Notes: generated by a model from the sequence alone, not told the origin. DNA of 64,000 nucleotides from Bin75 sp965223955 (GCA_965223955.1 OZ245029.1:1240001-1304000), one strand, 5' to 3'. Counted from the first letter of the stretch, positions 39,564-47,931 are shown. Made by a program: numbers and translations.

Positions 39564-41756
39564 ATGTCGCTGACCAGTGTGACAGAGATTGATGACCTGA
39601 TTCGGCAGGTGCAAAGTTGCCATCCCGAGGCCGACGAAGCCTTGCTTCGGCATGCCTATGCCTTTTCAGCGAAAGCGCATGAGGGGCAGACTCGCCAGTC
39701 CGGCGAGCCCTACCTGCAACACCCGCTGGCTGTCGCCGGCATTTTAACTTTTCTCAAACTCGACGTGACCGCCATTGTGGCCGGGCTTCTCCATGATACG
39801 TTGGAAGATACCGTCGCGACCCAGGAAGAGTTGCAGACGCATTTCGGGCACGAGGTGGCGCATCTTGTGGAAGGGGTCACGAAAATCGGCCAGATTCCTT
39901 TTCGGACGTATGAAGAGAAACAGGCTGAAAATTTTCGGAAGATGCTGTTGTCGATGGCCGATGACATCCGGGTGGTCTTTATCAAGTTGGCCGACCGTCT
40001 GCACAACATGCGAACGCTGGGCCATTTGCCGGAGGCCAAACAAAAGCAAATCGCCAAGGAAACTCTGGAAATTTATGCGCCGTTGGCCAACCGGTTGGGC
40101 ATGAGTTGGCTCAAGCAGGAGCTTGAAGATTTATGTTTTCAGTATCTCAAGACGGAAGCCTATTCCCTGTTGAAGCTCCGGGTGGCGAAACGGGACGAAG
40201 AACGGCAAGTCTACGTCCAGTCGATTATTCAGGAGACGGTCGATGCGTTGGCCGTGGCCGGGTTGCCCGGTCACGTGGTCGGACGCCCCAAACATTTGTA
40301 CTCCATTCATCAGAAAATGGAGAGCCAGGAAATTACGTTCGAGGAAGTGTACGACCTCGCGGCCATTCGCATTATCACCGACACCAAGAGCCATTGTTAT
40401 ACGCTTCTCGGCCTCGTGCATTCGTTATGGCCACCGGTCCCCGGGCGATTCAAGGATTACATCGCCACGCCGCGCACCAATCTCTACCAATCGCTGCATA
40501 CGACGGTGTTGGGTCCGCAAGGCGATCACGTGGAATTTCAAATGCGCACGGAAGACATGCACCGTCTCGCGGAATACGGGGTGGCGGCCCATTGGCGCTA
40601 CAAGGAGCAGGTCAAAGTCGCCGAGCGCGACGAAAAGGTCTTCAGTTGGCTCCGGCAATTCGTGGAATGGCATAAGGACCTCTCCGATAATCGCCAGTTC
40701 ATGGATTCCGTCAAACTCGATCTTTTTCATTTGGACGTCTTTCACGACATGGTCTTTGCGTTTACGCCAAAGGGCGAAGTGAAGGAACTGCCGCTTAGCT
40801 CCACGCCGGTCGACTTTGCCTATGCGATTCACACGCAAGTAGGGGATCATTGCGTCGGAGCGAAAGTGAATGGAAAGATCGTGCCCCTTCGACAAGCGCT
40901 CGCCAGCGGCGATACCGTGGAAATTCTGACTTCATCGACCCAGGTCCCGCAGAAAGAGTGGCTGAAGTTTGTTCGGACGTCCCGTGCGAAAGCAAAAATC
41001 AAACATTTTTTGAAAGGCGAGGAGCAAAAGCAGGGGTTGGAATTGGGACGTCGATTGCTTGAACGTGAGTTTCGCCGGCATCAGCTCCCGTCCGCGCAGT
41101 TGTTCCAGTCGGACCGGCTGTCTCAAGTCGCCGGCGAGAAGGGCTATGCCTCCGTCGAGGAGATGACCCGGATGGTGGGCTATGGGCGTCTGTCCGCCGT
41201 GGAACTGGTCAATTGGCTCGTGTCGCCCGGTGAAGATGCGGCGAAAGGCGACGAGGCCGTTCACAGGGTGTCCGGGACGGCCCCGGCGCCGGGTGCCCTG
41301 CAATCCGTCAAGTTCATGGGGGGGCGGGACGTCCTGATGCAGTTGTCAAAATGTTGTGCGCCGGTGCCGGGTGATTCCATCTTGGGCTATCTCACCCGCG
41401 GGCGTGGGCTGACGATCCATTCGAAGGGCTGTCCCAATCTTGAGACCATGGACTATGAGAAAGATCGCTTGGTCGAAGTTGAATGGGATATGACGATCGA
41501 AGAGCATCATTCGGTCAAGGTTTGCGTGTTGACCATTGATCGCCCCGGAGTGTTAGCCAACGTGTCGTCGGCTATTTCCGATTCGAAGGCCAATATCAGT
41601 GGGGTGGAAATTACGACCAGGGAAGATCAAAAAGCCGTTCTCGACTTTGTGATTGAAGTTTCCAACACCCGCCACCTCGAACACACGCTCGAAGCCATAG
41701 GGCGGATGGATGGAGTCATTTCAGCCAAGCGCGTTCGTGGTTGGGAAAATTCCTGA
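39564..41756 (+). CDS. relA: Bifunctional (p)ppGpp synthetase/hydrolase (RelA/SpoT family)
   Basis: This 730-residue protein makes and degrades the stringent-response alarmone. Domains in order: HD hydrolase with intact LLHDTLEDT, synthetase with RFKDYIATPRTNLYQSLHT (the RxKD form found in bifunctional enzymes), TGS (FTPKGEVKELP), zinc-finger/RIS region (CCAPVPGDSILGY) and C-terminal ACT (VLTIDRPGVLANVSSAI). ATG 39564 is chosen; the frame extends upstream through repeat-derived codons (alternative ATG 39534). The intact HD site and RxKD motif predict both activities. Confidence 0.95.
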   Translation: MSLTSVTEIDDLIRQVQSCHPEADEALLRHAYAFSAKAHEGQTRQSGEPYLQHPLAVAGILTFLKLDVTAIVAGLLHDTLEDTVATQEELQTHFGHEVAHLVEGVTKIGQIPFRTYEEKQAENFRKMLLSMADDIRVVFIKLADRLHNMRTLGHLPEAKQKQIAKETLEIYAPLANRLGMSWLKQELEDLCFQYLKTEAYSLLKLRVAKRDEERQVYVQSIIQETVDALAVAGLPGHVVGRPKHLYSIHQKMESQEITFEEVYDLAAIRIITDTKSHCYTLLGLVHSLWPPVPGRFKDYIATPRTNLYQSLHTTVLGPQGDHVEFQMRTEDMHRLAEYGVAAHWRYKEQVKVAERDEKVFSWLRQFVEWHKDLSDNRQFMDSVKLDLFHLDVFHDMVFAFTPKGEVKELPLSSTPVDFAYAIHTQVGDHCVGAKVNGKIVPLRQALASGDTVEILTSSTQVPQKEWLKFVRTSRAKAKIKHFLKGEEQKQGLELGRRLLEREFRRHQLPSAQLFQSDRLSQVAGEKGYASVEEMTRMVGYGRLSAVELVNWLVSPGEDAAKGDEAVHRVSGTAPAPGALQSVKFMGGRDVLMQLSKCCAPVPGDSILGYLTRGRGLTIHSKGCPNLETMDYEKDRLVEVEWDMTIEEHHSVKVCVLTIDRPGVLANVSSAISDSKANISGVEITTREDQKAVLDFVIEVSNTRHLEHTLEAIGRMDGVISAKRVRGWENS

Positions 41757-41761
41757 GTCTC

Positions 41762-42298
41762 CTACTTCGGCATCTCGATGGTGAGTCGGGTGCCTGGGGC
41801 AAGCTTCAGCGTTGCGGCTTGTCCCGCGCGAAGTTCCAGGACCTGGACCGCGGTGGTTTTCGGCCGATAGCGGGGACACAGATTGTCGGTTCTCGTGCAA
41901 ATCGGGACGTACCGTTCGAGATGGACGATGGTCCCGTCCCGGTCCAACCATAAAATATCCAAGGGCATTTTGGTGTTCTTCATCCAAAACGTCCAATAGG
42001 CGGGCTCTTGAAACTCCGGAAAGGTAAAGAGCATGCCTCGATCAGGGGCCATTCGCGTTCGATACATCAACCCTTGACTCCGTTTTGTCGGCGTGTCGGC
42101 GATTTCACAATAAATCGTAAACCCATCGGGTGTCGAAACCGTGGCCAAACCGCCTGAGCCGGATGGTGGGGGAGGCGCCGCCGGCGCGGAGAACGCGAAG
42201 AGGCTCGTGCCCAGAACGAGGCAGGCCGTCAGGTGGAGTACCCGTATCCTCTTGTTGGGAATCCGTGGTGCTGGTTCCGGTTGTGCCATGACGGCCAT
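41762..42298 (-). CDS. DUF192 family exported protein
   Basis: A 178-residue COG1430/DUF192 protein. An N-terminal signal segment (LHLTACLVLGTSLFAFSAPAA) is followed by a Pro/Gly linker and the domain with TPTKRSQGLMYRTRMAPDRG, MLFTFPEF, FWMKNTKMPLDILWLD and a C-terminal LELRAGQAATLKLAPGTRL. Function of this family is unknown; it is usually a small periplasmic or secreted beta-barrel-like domain. It is convergent with relA and ends only five bases after it. Two in-frame ATGs (42298, 42289) can serve as start. Confidence 0.85.
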   Translation of the reverse strand: MAVMAQPEPAPRIPNKRIRVLHLTACLVLGTSLFAFSAPAAPPPPSGSGGLATVSTPDGFTIYCEIADTPTKRSQGLMYRTRMAPDRGMLFTFPEFQEPAYWTFWMKNTKMPLDILWLDRDGTIVHLERYVPICTRTDNLCPRYRPKTTAVQVLELRAGQAATLKLAPGTRLTIEMPK

Positions 42299-42457
42299 GC
42301 TAAGGGCTCTCGAAAAAGCCTGTCAACCAAGGACAACGTCGCCTCGAGTTGCGAGATCCCGTCGAATCGCCAAGAGGCAGAACCCGTTCAACCGGGGATG
42401 AAGAACCGTTGCGATATTGTGCCCGTTCGCCGCTGCCCGTGCTTTTGATTTGGTCTC

Positions 42458-42486
42458 TTGACGGGTGCCTGGTGTCTCTATATAAT
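42458..42486 (+). promoter_or_regulatory. Strong sigma-70 promoter of the tRNA-tuf operon
   Basis: TTGACG at 42458-42463 and a perfect TATAAT at 42481-42486 with a 17-bp spacer. Transcription would start near 42493, about 165 bp upstream of tRNA-Tyr, and probably continues through the tRNAs into tuf. Apart from this promoter, I see nothing else in 42299-42656. Confidence 0.8.
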
Positions 42487-42656
42487 ACTCCGTTTGGTGG
42501 GGTCGGCCCTTACGGTTTTTAAAAGGAAAAACTCGAGATGCCCTTTTTTGCCTGTTTCGGCAGGAAAAATTGGGCTTTGTCTTGTATCTCCGCTTTCCTC
42601 TTTCCCTTAATTGTATTGATGCAGGAGGGGACTGCCAAACGATTGAGTTGTTGAAA

Positions 42657-42741
42657 GGGCAGGTACCCAAGTGGACAAAGGGGGCAGACTGTAAATCTGC
42701 TGCCATCGGCTTCCAAGGTTCGAATCCTTGCCTGCCCACCA
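42657..42741 (+). tRNA. tRNA-Tyr (GTA)
   Basis: Acceptor arms GGGCAGG and CCTGCCC pair. The anticodon loop is ACTGTAAAT with anticodon GTA. A long variable arm (class II) is present, with T-arm GGTTCGAATCC and encoded CCA at 42739-42741. First of three tRNAs in front of tuf, as in many bacteria. Confidence 0.95.
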
Positions 42742-42849
42742 TAAAGAAACGTGTGTGACGGCATAAACGGGACGTTCATTCAAGTCAATGGCTTTTTGAG
42801 TCGAAGAAGTGAGCAAAGCCGTAGATCAACGGCGAATTCGAAAACGGTG

Positions 42850-42924
42850 GCGGGCGTAGCTCAGTGGTAGAGTTCCAGCCTTCCAAGCTGGCTGTCGCGG
42901 GTTCAAATCCCGTCGCCCGCTCCA
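42850..42924 (+). tRNA. tRNA-Gly (TCC)
   Basis: Acceptor GCGGGCG pairs with CGCCCGC. The anticodon stem CCAGC/GCTGG holds loop CTTCCAA, anticodon TCC. T-arm GCGGGTTCAAATCCCGT and encoded CCA at 42922-42924. Confidence 0.95.
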
Positions 42925-42993
42925 GCGAACGTTTGAAGCGTAAAGAGGCCGACGTGGCAAGTGATGCAGGAGTTCACGTCTCCCATTCACAAG

Positions 42994-43069
42994 GCCCATG
43001 TAGCTCAGTTGGCAGAGCACGTCCTTGGTAAGGACGAGGTCACGCGTTCGATCCGCGTCGTGGGCTCCA
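42994..43069 (+). tRNA. tRNA-Thr (GGT)
   Basis: Acceptor GCCCATG pairs with CGTGGGC. The anticodon stem CGTCC/GGACG holds loop TTGGTAA, anticodon GGT. T-arm with GTTCGATC and encoded CCA at 43067-43069. It lies about 107 bp before tuf. Confidence 0.95.
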
Positions 43070-43176
43070 TTATCTTGATGAAGTGTCAATGAAATCTATT
43101 CTCTAGAATTTTACGGTTTCGTCTCGCGTGGGAATGAAGCGGTTCCCGCAGGGACAAAGTTTTTGGGGAGGGGCAG

Positions 43177-44382
43177 ATGGCGAAGGCGAAATTTAATCGG
43201 AAGAAGCCGCACGTAAACGTGGGGACGATCGGGCACGTGGACCATGGGAAGACGACGCTGACCTCGGCGCTGACGAAGGTCATGGAGAAGCAGGGGATGG
43301 CGACGTTTGTGAGCTACGACCAGGTGGCGAAGGCGAGTGAGTCGCAGGGGCGGCGGGACCCGACGAAGATTCTGACGATTGCGATTTCGCACGTGGAGTA
43401 TGAGACGGCCCAGCGGCATTACGCGCATGTGGACTGTCCGGGGCATGCGGATTACGTGAAGAACATGATTACGGGGGCGGCGCAGATGGATGGGGCGATT
43501 CTGGTGGTCTCGGCGGCGGATGGGCCGATGCCGCAGACGCGGGAACATATTCTGTTGGCGCGGCAGGTCGGGGTCCCGTACATCGTGGTGTTTCTGAACA
43601 AGGCGGACAAGGTCGAGGACCCGGAGTTATTGGAATTGGTGGAATTGGAAGTCCGGGAGTTGTTGTCGAAGTACCAATTTCCGGGGGACGACATTCCGAT
43701 CATTGTGGGGTCGGCGACGAAAGCGCTGGAGGGGGATGAGAGCGAGGTGGGGGTGCCGTCGATCATGAAGTTATTGGCGGGAGTCGACAGTTACATTCCG
43801 ACGCCGGAGCGGGCGATGGACAAGCCGTTTCTGATGCCGATTGAGGACGTATTTACGATCAGCGGGCGAGGCACGGTGGTCACGGGACGCGTGGAGCGCG
43901 GGCAGGTCAAGGTCGGGGATGAGATTGAGATTGTGGGGTTGGGCGAGACGCGGACCACGGTGGTGACGGGCGTGGAGATGTTTCGGAAGGTTTTGGACGA
44001 AGGGCAGGCGGGGGACAACATCGGCGCGTTGTTGCGGGGCACGAAGAAGGATGAAGTGGAGCGGGGGATGGTGTTGGCGAAGCCGAAGAGTATTATGCCG
44101 CATACGAAGTTCAAGGCGGAGGTCTACGTGTTGACGAAAGAAGAGGGGGGACGGCATACGCCGTTTTTCAACGGATACCGGCCGCAGTTTTATTTTCGGA
44201 CGACGGACGTGACGGGGGTGGTGCAGTTGGCGGAAGGCGTGGAGATGGTGATGCCGGGGGACAACACGACGTTTATGGGCGAATTGATTGCGCCGATTGC
44301 GATGGAGCAGGGGGTGCGGTTTGCCGTGCGGGAAGGCGGGCGGACGGTGGGGGCCGGGGTCGTCACCGAAATTCTCGCCTGA
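43177..44382 (+). CDS. tuf: Elongation factor Tu, copy 1
   Basis: EF-Tu delivers aminoacyl-tRNA to the ribosome. It has 401 residues. The P-loop is GHVDHGKT (19-26), with DCPGHADYVKNMITGAAQMD, NKADKV (NKxD) and normal domains 2 and 3 (GGRHTPFFNGYRPQFYFRTT). The switch I segment differs from the textbook EEKARGITINTSHVEY: here it reads KASESQGRRDPTKILTIAIS (52-71), keeping the Mg-binding Thr (T67) but not RGI. The codon usage is extreme, with G-ending codons (GGG, ACG, GCG, GTG) strongly preferred, unlike neighbours. The sequence is nearly identical to copy 2 at 59416. Ribosome site GGGAGGGG. Confidence 0.97.
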   Translation: MAKAKFNRKKPHVNVGTIGHVDHGKTTLTSALTKVMEKQGMATFVSYDQVAKASESQGRRDPTKILTIAISHVEYETAQRHYAHVDCPGHADYVKNMITGAAQMDGAILVVSAADGPMPQTREHILLARQVGVPYIVVFLNKADKVEDPELLELVELEVRELLSKYQFPGDDIPIIVGSATKALEGDESEVGVPSIMKLLAGVDSYIPTPERAMDKPFLMPIEDVFTISGRGTVVTGRVERGQVKVGDEIEIVGLGETRTTVVTGVEMFRKVLDEGQAGDNIGALLRGTKKDEVERGMVLAKPKSIMPHTKFKAEVYVLTKEEGGRHTPFFNGYRPQFYFRTTDVTGVVQLAEGVEMVMPGDNTTFMGELIAPIAMEQGVRFAVREGGRTVGAGVVTEILA

Positions 44383-44461
44383 GGTATGTCTTGAAACGCA
44401 AGGGTGGCAGCCTGGCCACACGCAATTGTCGAGGAGTCGAGGCGCATGGGGCGTCGTATGC

Positions 44462-44582
44462 AGGATGTTCAAAAAGGTCGTCCAGCGCGGCCGCAGCAAA
44501 CGAGGTGGCGAGGCGTACGTTTCCGGTACGTTGAGCCTCCGAGTGCCGCGAGAACAAAGCTGGCGGGCTTTTTCAACATCCT
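44462..44582. repeat. 121-bp palindromic repeat between tuf and rpmG
   Basis: Long inverted-repeat arms AGGATGTTCAAAAAGGTCGT (44462) and GGCGGGCTTTTTCAACATCC (about 44562-44581) flank a centre with GGCGAGGCGTACG and GGTACGTTGAGCCTC. I recall very similar dispersed elements from Nitrospira genomes. Transcribed, it would form one long hairpin inside the tuf-rpmG spacer and may attenuate or process the transcript. Confidence 0.75.
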
Positions 44583-44630
44583 CGCCTGAGGACGGTCACT
44601 GCCTGGAGCCGGTACGAGAGAGGAGGCGTT

Positions 44631-44780
44631 ATGCGGGTCATTATTTCTTTAGCCTGTGGGGAATGTAAGCGGCGGAATTATTCGACGATGAAGAATAAAA
44701 AAAATGATCCTGATCGCTTGGAAGTGAAAAAGTATTGCCGGTTCTGCCGAAAACATGTCCCCCATAAGGAAGTAAAATGA
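44631..44780 (+). CDS. rpmG: 50S ribosomal protein L33
   Basis: A 49-residue protein beginning MRVIISLACGECKRRNYST and containing YCRFCRKH. Both CxxC pairs of the zinc-binding L33 type are present. Perfectly placed ribosome site GAGAGGAGG. The position between tuf and secE, with tRNA-Trp following, is the common bacterial arrangement. Confidence 0.95.
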   Translation: MRVIISLACGECKRRNYSTMKNKKNDPDRLEVKKYCRFCRKHVPHKEVK

Positions 44781-44808
44781 TGGGGTTCCCCATTGTTGAG
44801 AGTCATGA

Positions 44809-44884
44809 AGGGGCATGGTGTCAATGGCTAGCATGTCGGTCTCCAAAACCGATGGTCCGGGTTCGAGTCCTGGTGCCCCTGCCA
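44809..44884 (+). tRNA. tRNA-Trp (CCA)
   Basis: Acceptor AGGGGCA pairs with TGCCCCT. The anticodon stem TCGGT/ACCGA holds loop CTCCAAA, anticodon CCA. T-arm GGGTTCGAGTCC and encoded CCA at 44882-44884. Located between rpmG and secE. Confidence 0.95.
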
Positions 44885-44922
44885 CGAGACGGGTCGAATA
44901 AGGAAGACGGGATGAACGTGAC

Positions 44923-45114
44923 ATGAAGAAACTTTGGGCGAAGATTGTGGAATTTCTCGTTGAGGTAAAAGGGGAGTTGAAGAAGGTTTCGTATCCGACG
45001 CGTGATGAAACCATTGGGTCCTCGTCGGTGGTGGTCGTGTTTTGTTTCATTATGTCTTTGTACCTCTCGACGACTGATTCCATTTTAGTGTGGCTGGTCA
45101 GCCAAATTCTTTGA
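44923..45114 (+). CDS. secE: Preprotein translocase subunit SecE
   Basis: A 63-residue single-span form of the SecYEG clamp subunit. The amphipathic helix FLVEVKGELKKVSYPTRDE precedes one membrane segment (SVVVVFCFIMSLYLS). Length is typical for non-enteric bacteria. It lies 19 bp before nusG. Confidence 0.95.
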   Translation: MKKLWAKIVEFLVEVKGELKKVSYPTRDETIGSSSVVVVFCFIMSLYLSTTDSILVWLVSQIL

Positions 45115-45133
45115 ACATTCGAGGGCAGGCGCT

Positions 45134-45673
45134 ATGGCCAAAAATTGGTACGTGATTCACACCTATGTGGGATATGAGGGTCGAGTGCGAACCTCCTTGG
45201 TTGAGCGAGCGACCCAGATGGGTCTTCAGGAAGAGTTCGGGCAGGTCCTGGTCCCTACCGAGGACGTGATCGAAATCAAGGATGGAAAACGTCGCGCGTC
45301 CAAGCGAAAATTTTTTCCCGGGTACGTGCTGGTCGAGTTGGAGGACCCTCTCCAGGACACCATGGTGATGATGATCAAAGAGACTCCCAAGGTCACGGGG
45401 TTTATCGGGGGAGAAGGGACCAGGCCCATGCCGCTGCCGAGAGAGGAAGCGGATTCTCTTCTGAAACAAATCGAATCGGGTGTCTCTCTTCCTCGAGAGC
45501 GGGTGTTTTTTTCCAAGGGCGATAACGTGCGGATCGTTGATGGGCCGTTCATGGGCTTTAACGGCTTAATCGACGAAGTGGATGACGAGCATAGTCGAGC
45601 CAAGGTGTTGGTGAGCATCCTGGGTCGTGCGACGCCGGTCGAATTGGTCTTTGCGCAGATCGAGCGAGGGTAG
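45134..45673 (+). CDS. nusG: Transcription termination/antitermination protein NusG
   Basis: A 179-residue RNA-polymerase-associated factor linking transcription with Rho or the ribosome. The NGN domain starts KNWYVIHTYVGYEGRV and includes KRKFFPGYVLVEL. The C-terminal KOW domain has NVRIVDGPFMGFNGLIDEVD. Start ATG after GAGGGCAGG. Usual secE-nusG-rplK order. Confidence 0.96.
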   Translation: MAKNWYVIHTYVGYEGRVRTSLVERATQMGLQEEFGQVLVPTEDVIEIKDGKRRASKRKFFPGYVLVELEDPLQDTMVMMIKETPKVTGFIGGEGTRPMPLPREEADSLLKQIESGVSLPRERVFFSKGDNVRIVDGPFMGFNGLIDEVDDEHSRAKVLVSILGRATPVELVFAQIERG

Positions 45674-45752
45674 GGTCGTCGTTGACGTGGGTGCATGAGG
45701 GTCGGCGAAAGTCGACGTGCATTAACCTTCCGGCAGGAAAAAGGACAGAGAG

Positions 45753-46178
45753 ATGGCAAAAGAGGTTATCACGCAGATTAAATTGCAGATTCCCGCGGGG
45801 AAGGCCAATCCTGCTCCGCCGGTTGGCCCTTCATTGGGTCAACATGGTCTGAACATTATGGACTTTTGCAAGCAATTTAATGCGAAAACGCAAAAGCAGG
45901 AAGGGAGTATCATCCCCGTTGTCATTACCGTCTATCGAGACCGGAGCTTTACCTTTATCACGAAAATCCCTCCGGCGACCGACCTTTTGAAGAAAGCGGT
46001 GGGGATTATTAAGGGATCCGGGGTGCCGCAGAAGGATAAAGTCGGTGCGATCTCCCGTGCCCAATTACAGGAAATCTCCAAGCAAAAAATGGAAGATTTG
46101 AACGCGGTGAATGTTGAAGGGGCGATGAAGATTATCGAAGGCACCGCAAGGAGTATGGGAATCACGGTGACCGACTGA
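45753..46178 (+). CDS. rplK: 50S ribosomal protein L11
   Basis: A 141-residue protein of the ribosomal GTPase-associated centre. N-terminal IKLQIPAGKANPAPPVGPSL (proline-rich switch) and C-terminal rRNA-binding domain ending EGTARSMGITV. Ribosome site AAAGGACAGAGAG. Confidence 0.97.
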   Translation: MAKEVITQIKLQIPAGKANPAPPVGPSLGQHGLNIMDFCKQFNAKTQKQEGSIIPVVITVYRDRSFTFITKIPPATDLLKKAVGIIKGSGVPQKDKVGAISRAQLQEISKQKMEDLNAVNVEGAMKIIEGTARSMGITVTD

Positions 46179-46212
46179 CTCGTTGGTTGGTTTTCAGAGG
46201 GGAGTGTGAGTC

Positions 46213-46905
46213 GTGGGAAAGCAATTACGGAACGCTGCAGCAAAAGTTGAGGGTAAACTGTACGGGCTCCAGGAGGCCAGTGAATTAGTTAAGCAGGCGG
46301 CCTATGCCAAATTTGACGAGACCGTGGAGTTGGCCATTCGGTTGGGCGTTGATCCCAAGCGTGCCGACCAGATGGTTCGTGGTACGACGGTGTTACCTCA
46401 TGGCACCGGGAAAAAGGTCAGGATTCTGGTGTTTGCCAAAGGGGAAAAGGAGCAGGAGGCGCGGCAGGCAGGCGCCGATTTCGTGGGTGCCGATGAGTTG
46501 TTGGAAAAAATTAAAGGGGGATGGTTGGGGTTTGATCAAGCCATCTCCACCCCGGATCTGATGGCGTCGGTTGGGAAATTGGGGAAGGTGTTGGGGCCGC
46601 GTGGCCTGATGCCGAACCCCAAAACGGGAACCGTGACGTTTGAAGTCGGGAAGGCAATCCAGGAAATCCGGAGGGGTCGAGTCGAGTATAAAGTGGATAA
46701 GGCCGGGAGCATCCACGTGCCGATCGGGAAGGTCTCGTTTGCCGTCTCGCAAATCACCGAGAATGCGCAGGCGGTGCTGACGTCGGTGGTGAAGGCAAAG
46801 CCCTCCTCAAGTAAGGGAAAGTATCTTAAGGGTGCGACCATGTCGAGCACCATGGGGCCGGGCCTTCCCCTGGAATGTACCACTTTGGGCCGACACGTTG
46901 ATTAG
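46213..46905 (+). CDS. rplA: 50S ribosomal protein L1
   Basis: A 230-residue L1-stalk protein. Family motifs: DETVELAIRLGVDPKRADQM, VLPHGTGK, and LGPRGLMPNPKTGTV. GTG start with AGGGGAGTG upstream. L1 represses its own operon in many bacteria by binding the L11 leader. The spacer to rplJ is only 24 bp. Confidence 0.97.
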   Translation: MGKQLRNAAAKVEGKLYGLQEASELVKQAAYAKFDETVELAIRLGVDPKRADQMVRGTTVLPHGTGKKVRILVFAKGEKEQEARQAGADFVGADELLEKIKGGWLGFDQAISTPDLMASVGKLGKVLGPRGLMPNPKTGTVTFEVGKAIQEIRRGRVEYKVDKAGSIHVPIGKVSFAVSQITENAQAVLTSVVKAKPSSSKGKYLKGATMSSTMGPGLPLECTTLGRHVD

Positions 46906-46929
46906 TCGCGGTGTGAAAAGGAGCCGGGC

Positions 46930-47463
46930 ATGAAAAAGGAACAGAAGGCGGGGGTGGTTTCCGATTTGCACGAGAAGTTTGTCAAGGCCAAGTTGGCCGT
47001 GGTGACGGAATGTGGAGGCATGCCGGTTAATCAGGTCACGCAGTTGCGCCATCAACTTCGTGGAGTCCAGGCAGAATTGAAAGTGGTGAAGAATTCCCTG
47101 GCTGTGAGAGCGGCGGAGGGAACGTCGTTATTGCCCGTCATCTCGTTGTTTAAAGGGCAGGTCGCGGTGGTCATCGGCTACGATGACCCGGTTTTGCCTG
47201 CCAAGATTCTTCGGAATTTTATCAAACACGAAAAATGTGATGAGAAAATTATCTGGCGAGGCGGAGTGATGGAAGGCAAAACTCTTGAGCCCGCACAACT
47301 GATCGCGACGGCTGATTTGCCCTCCCAAGAGGTGTTGCTGTCGATGTTGTTGTCTGCCATGCAAGGACCTCTTCGAGGAATGGTGGGCGTACTTCAGGGG
47401 ATTTTACGAGGATTTGCGGCCGTGCTGGTTGCGATTCAAGACAAAAAGAAAGGAGACGGAGAA
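46930..47463 (+). CDS. rplJ: 50S ribosomal protein L10, open in frame into L7/L12
   Basis: L10 anchors L7/L12 dimers to the stalk base. About 178 residues are L10: N-terminal VSDLHEKFVKAKLAVVTECG, VVKNSLAVRAAEGT, and a C-terminal helix VLQGILRGFAAVLVAIQDKK that should bind the L12 N-terminus. No stop codon follows: the codons DKKKGDGE run directly into the ATG of rplL in the same frame, giving one 310-residue reading frame. Either a fused L10-L12 protein is made in addition to free L12, or a stop was lost by mutation or sequencing error. Confidence 0.9.
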
Positions 47464-47862
47464 ATGGCTGCGACGGAGGCAAAGCTTTCAAAGGATGACA
47501 TTCTGGGAGCGGTTGAAAGTATGACGGTTTTAGAATTGTCCGAACTGGTCAAGGGATTTGAAGAAAAATTCGGCGTGACGGCAGCGGTACCGGTCGTCGC
47601 GGCTGCGCCGGCTGGGGACGCTGCGGCTCAGGCTGCTGAAGAGAAGGACTCCTTTGACGTCGTGTTGGCCGGTGCCCCCCCGGCCGACAAGAAAATTCAG
47701 GTGATTAAGGTGGTTCGCGAGATCACCGGGCTCGGGTTAAAAGAAGCCAAAGATTTAGTGGAAGGGGCGCCCAAGACGGTCAAGGAGGATGCGACAAAAG
47801 ACGAGGCGGAAACGATTAAGAAGAAGCTCACCGACGTGGGGGCCCCGGTCGAAGTCAAGTAG
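47464..47862 (+). CDS. rplL: 50S ribosomal protein L7/L12
   Basis: A 132-residue stalk protein. N-terminal dimerisation domain (LSKDDILGAVESMTVLELSE), an Ala-rich hinge and the factor-binding C-terminal domain (KKIQVIKVVREITGLGLKEA). Its own strong ribosome site AAAGGAGACGGAGAA precedes the ATG at 47464, so internal initiation can produce free L12 even though the upstream rplJ frame is continuous with it. Several L12 copies are needed per L10, which makes independent initiation important. Confidence 0.95.
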   Translation: MAATEAKLSKDDILGAVESMTVLELSELVKGFEEKFGVTAAVPVVAAAPAGDAAAQAAEEKDSFDVVLAGAPPADKKIQVIKVVREITGLGLKEAKDLVEGAPKTVKEDATKDEAETIKKKLTDVGAPVEVK

Positions 47863-47931
47863 GTCCCGGTACGGGATCTGGTTGATCAGGACGGGTTGTC
47901 CTCACAAGCCTAGATGCAGAAGGAGCCGAAT

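Noticed and set aside
44288..44668. 126-codon plus-strand frame spanning the tuf end and the palindromic repeat
   Set aside because: It overlaps tuf and is read through a non-coding palindrome; the real gene here is rpmG at 44631 in another context.
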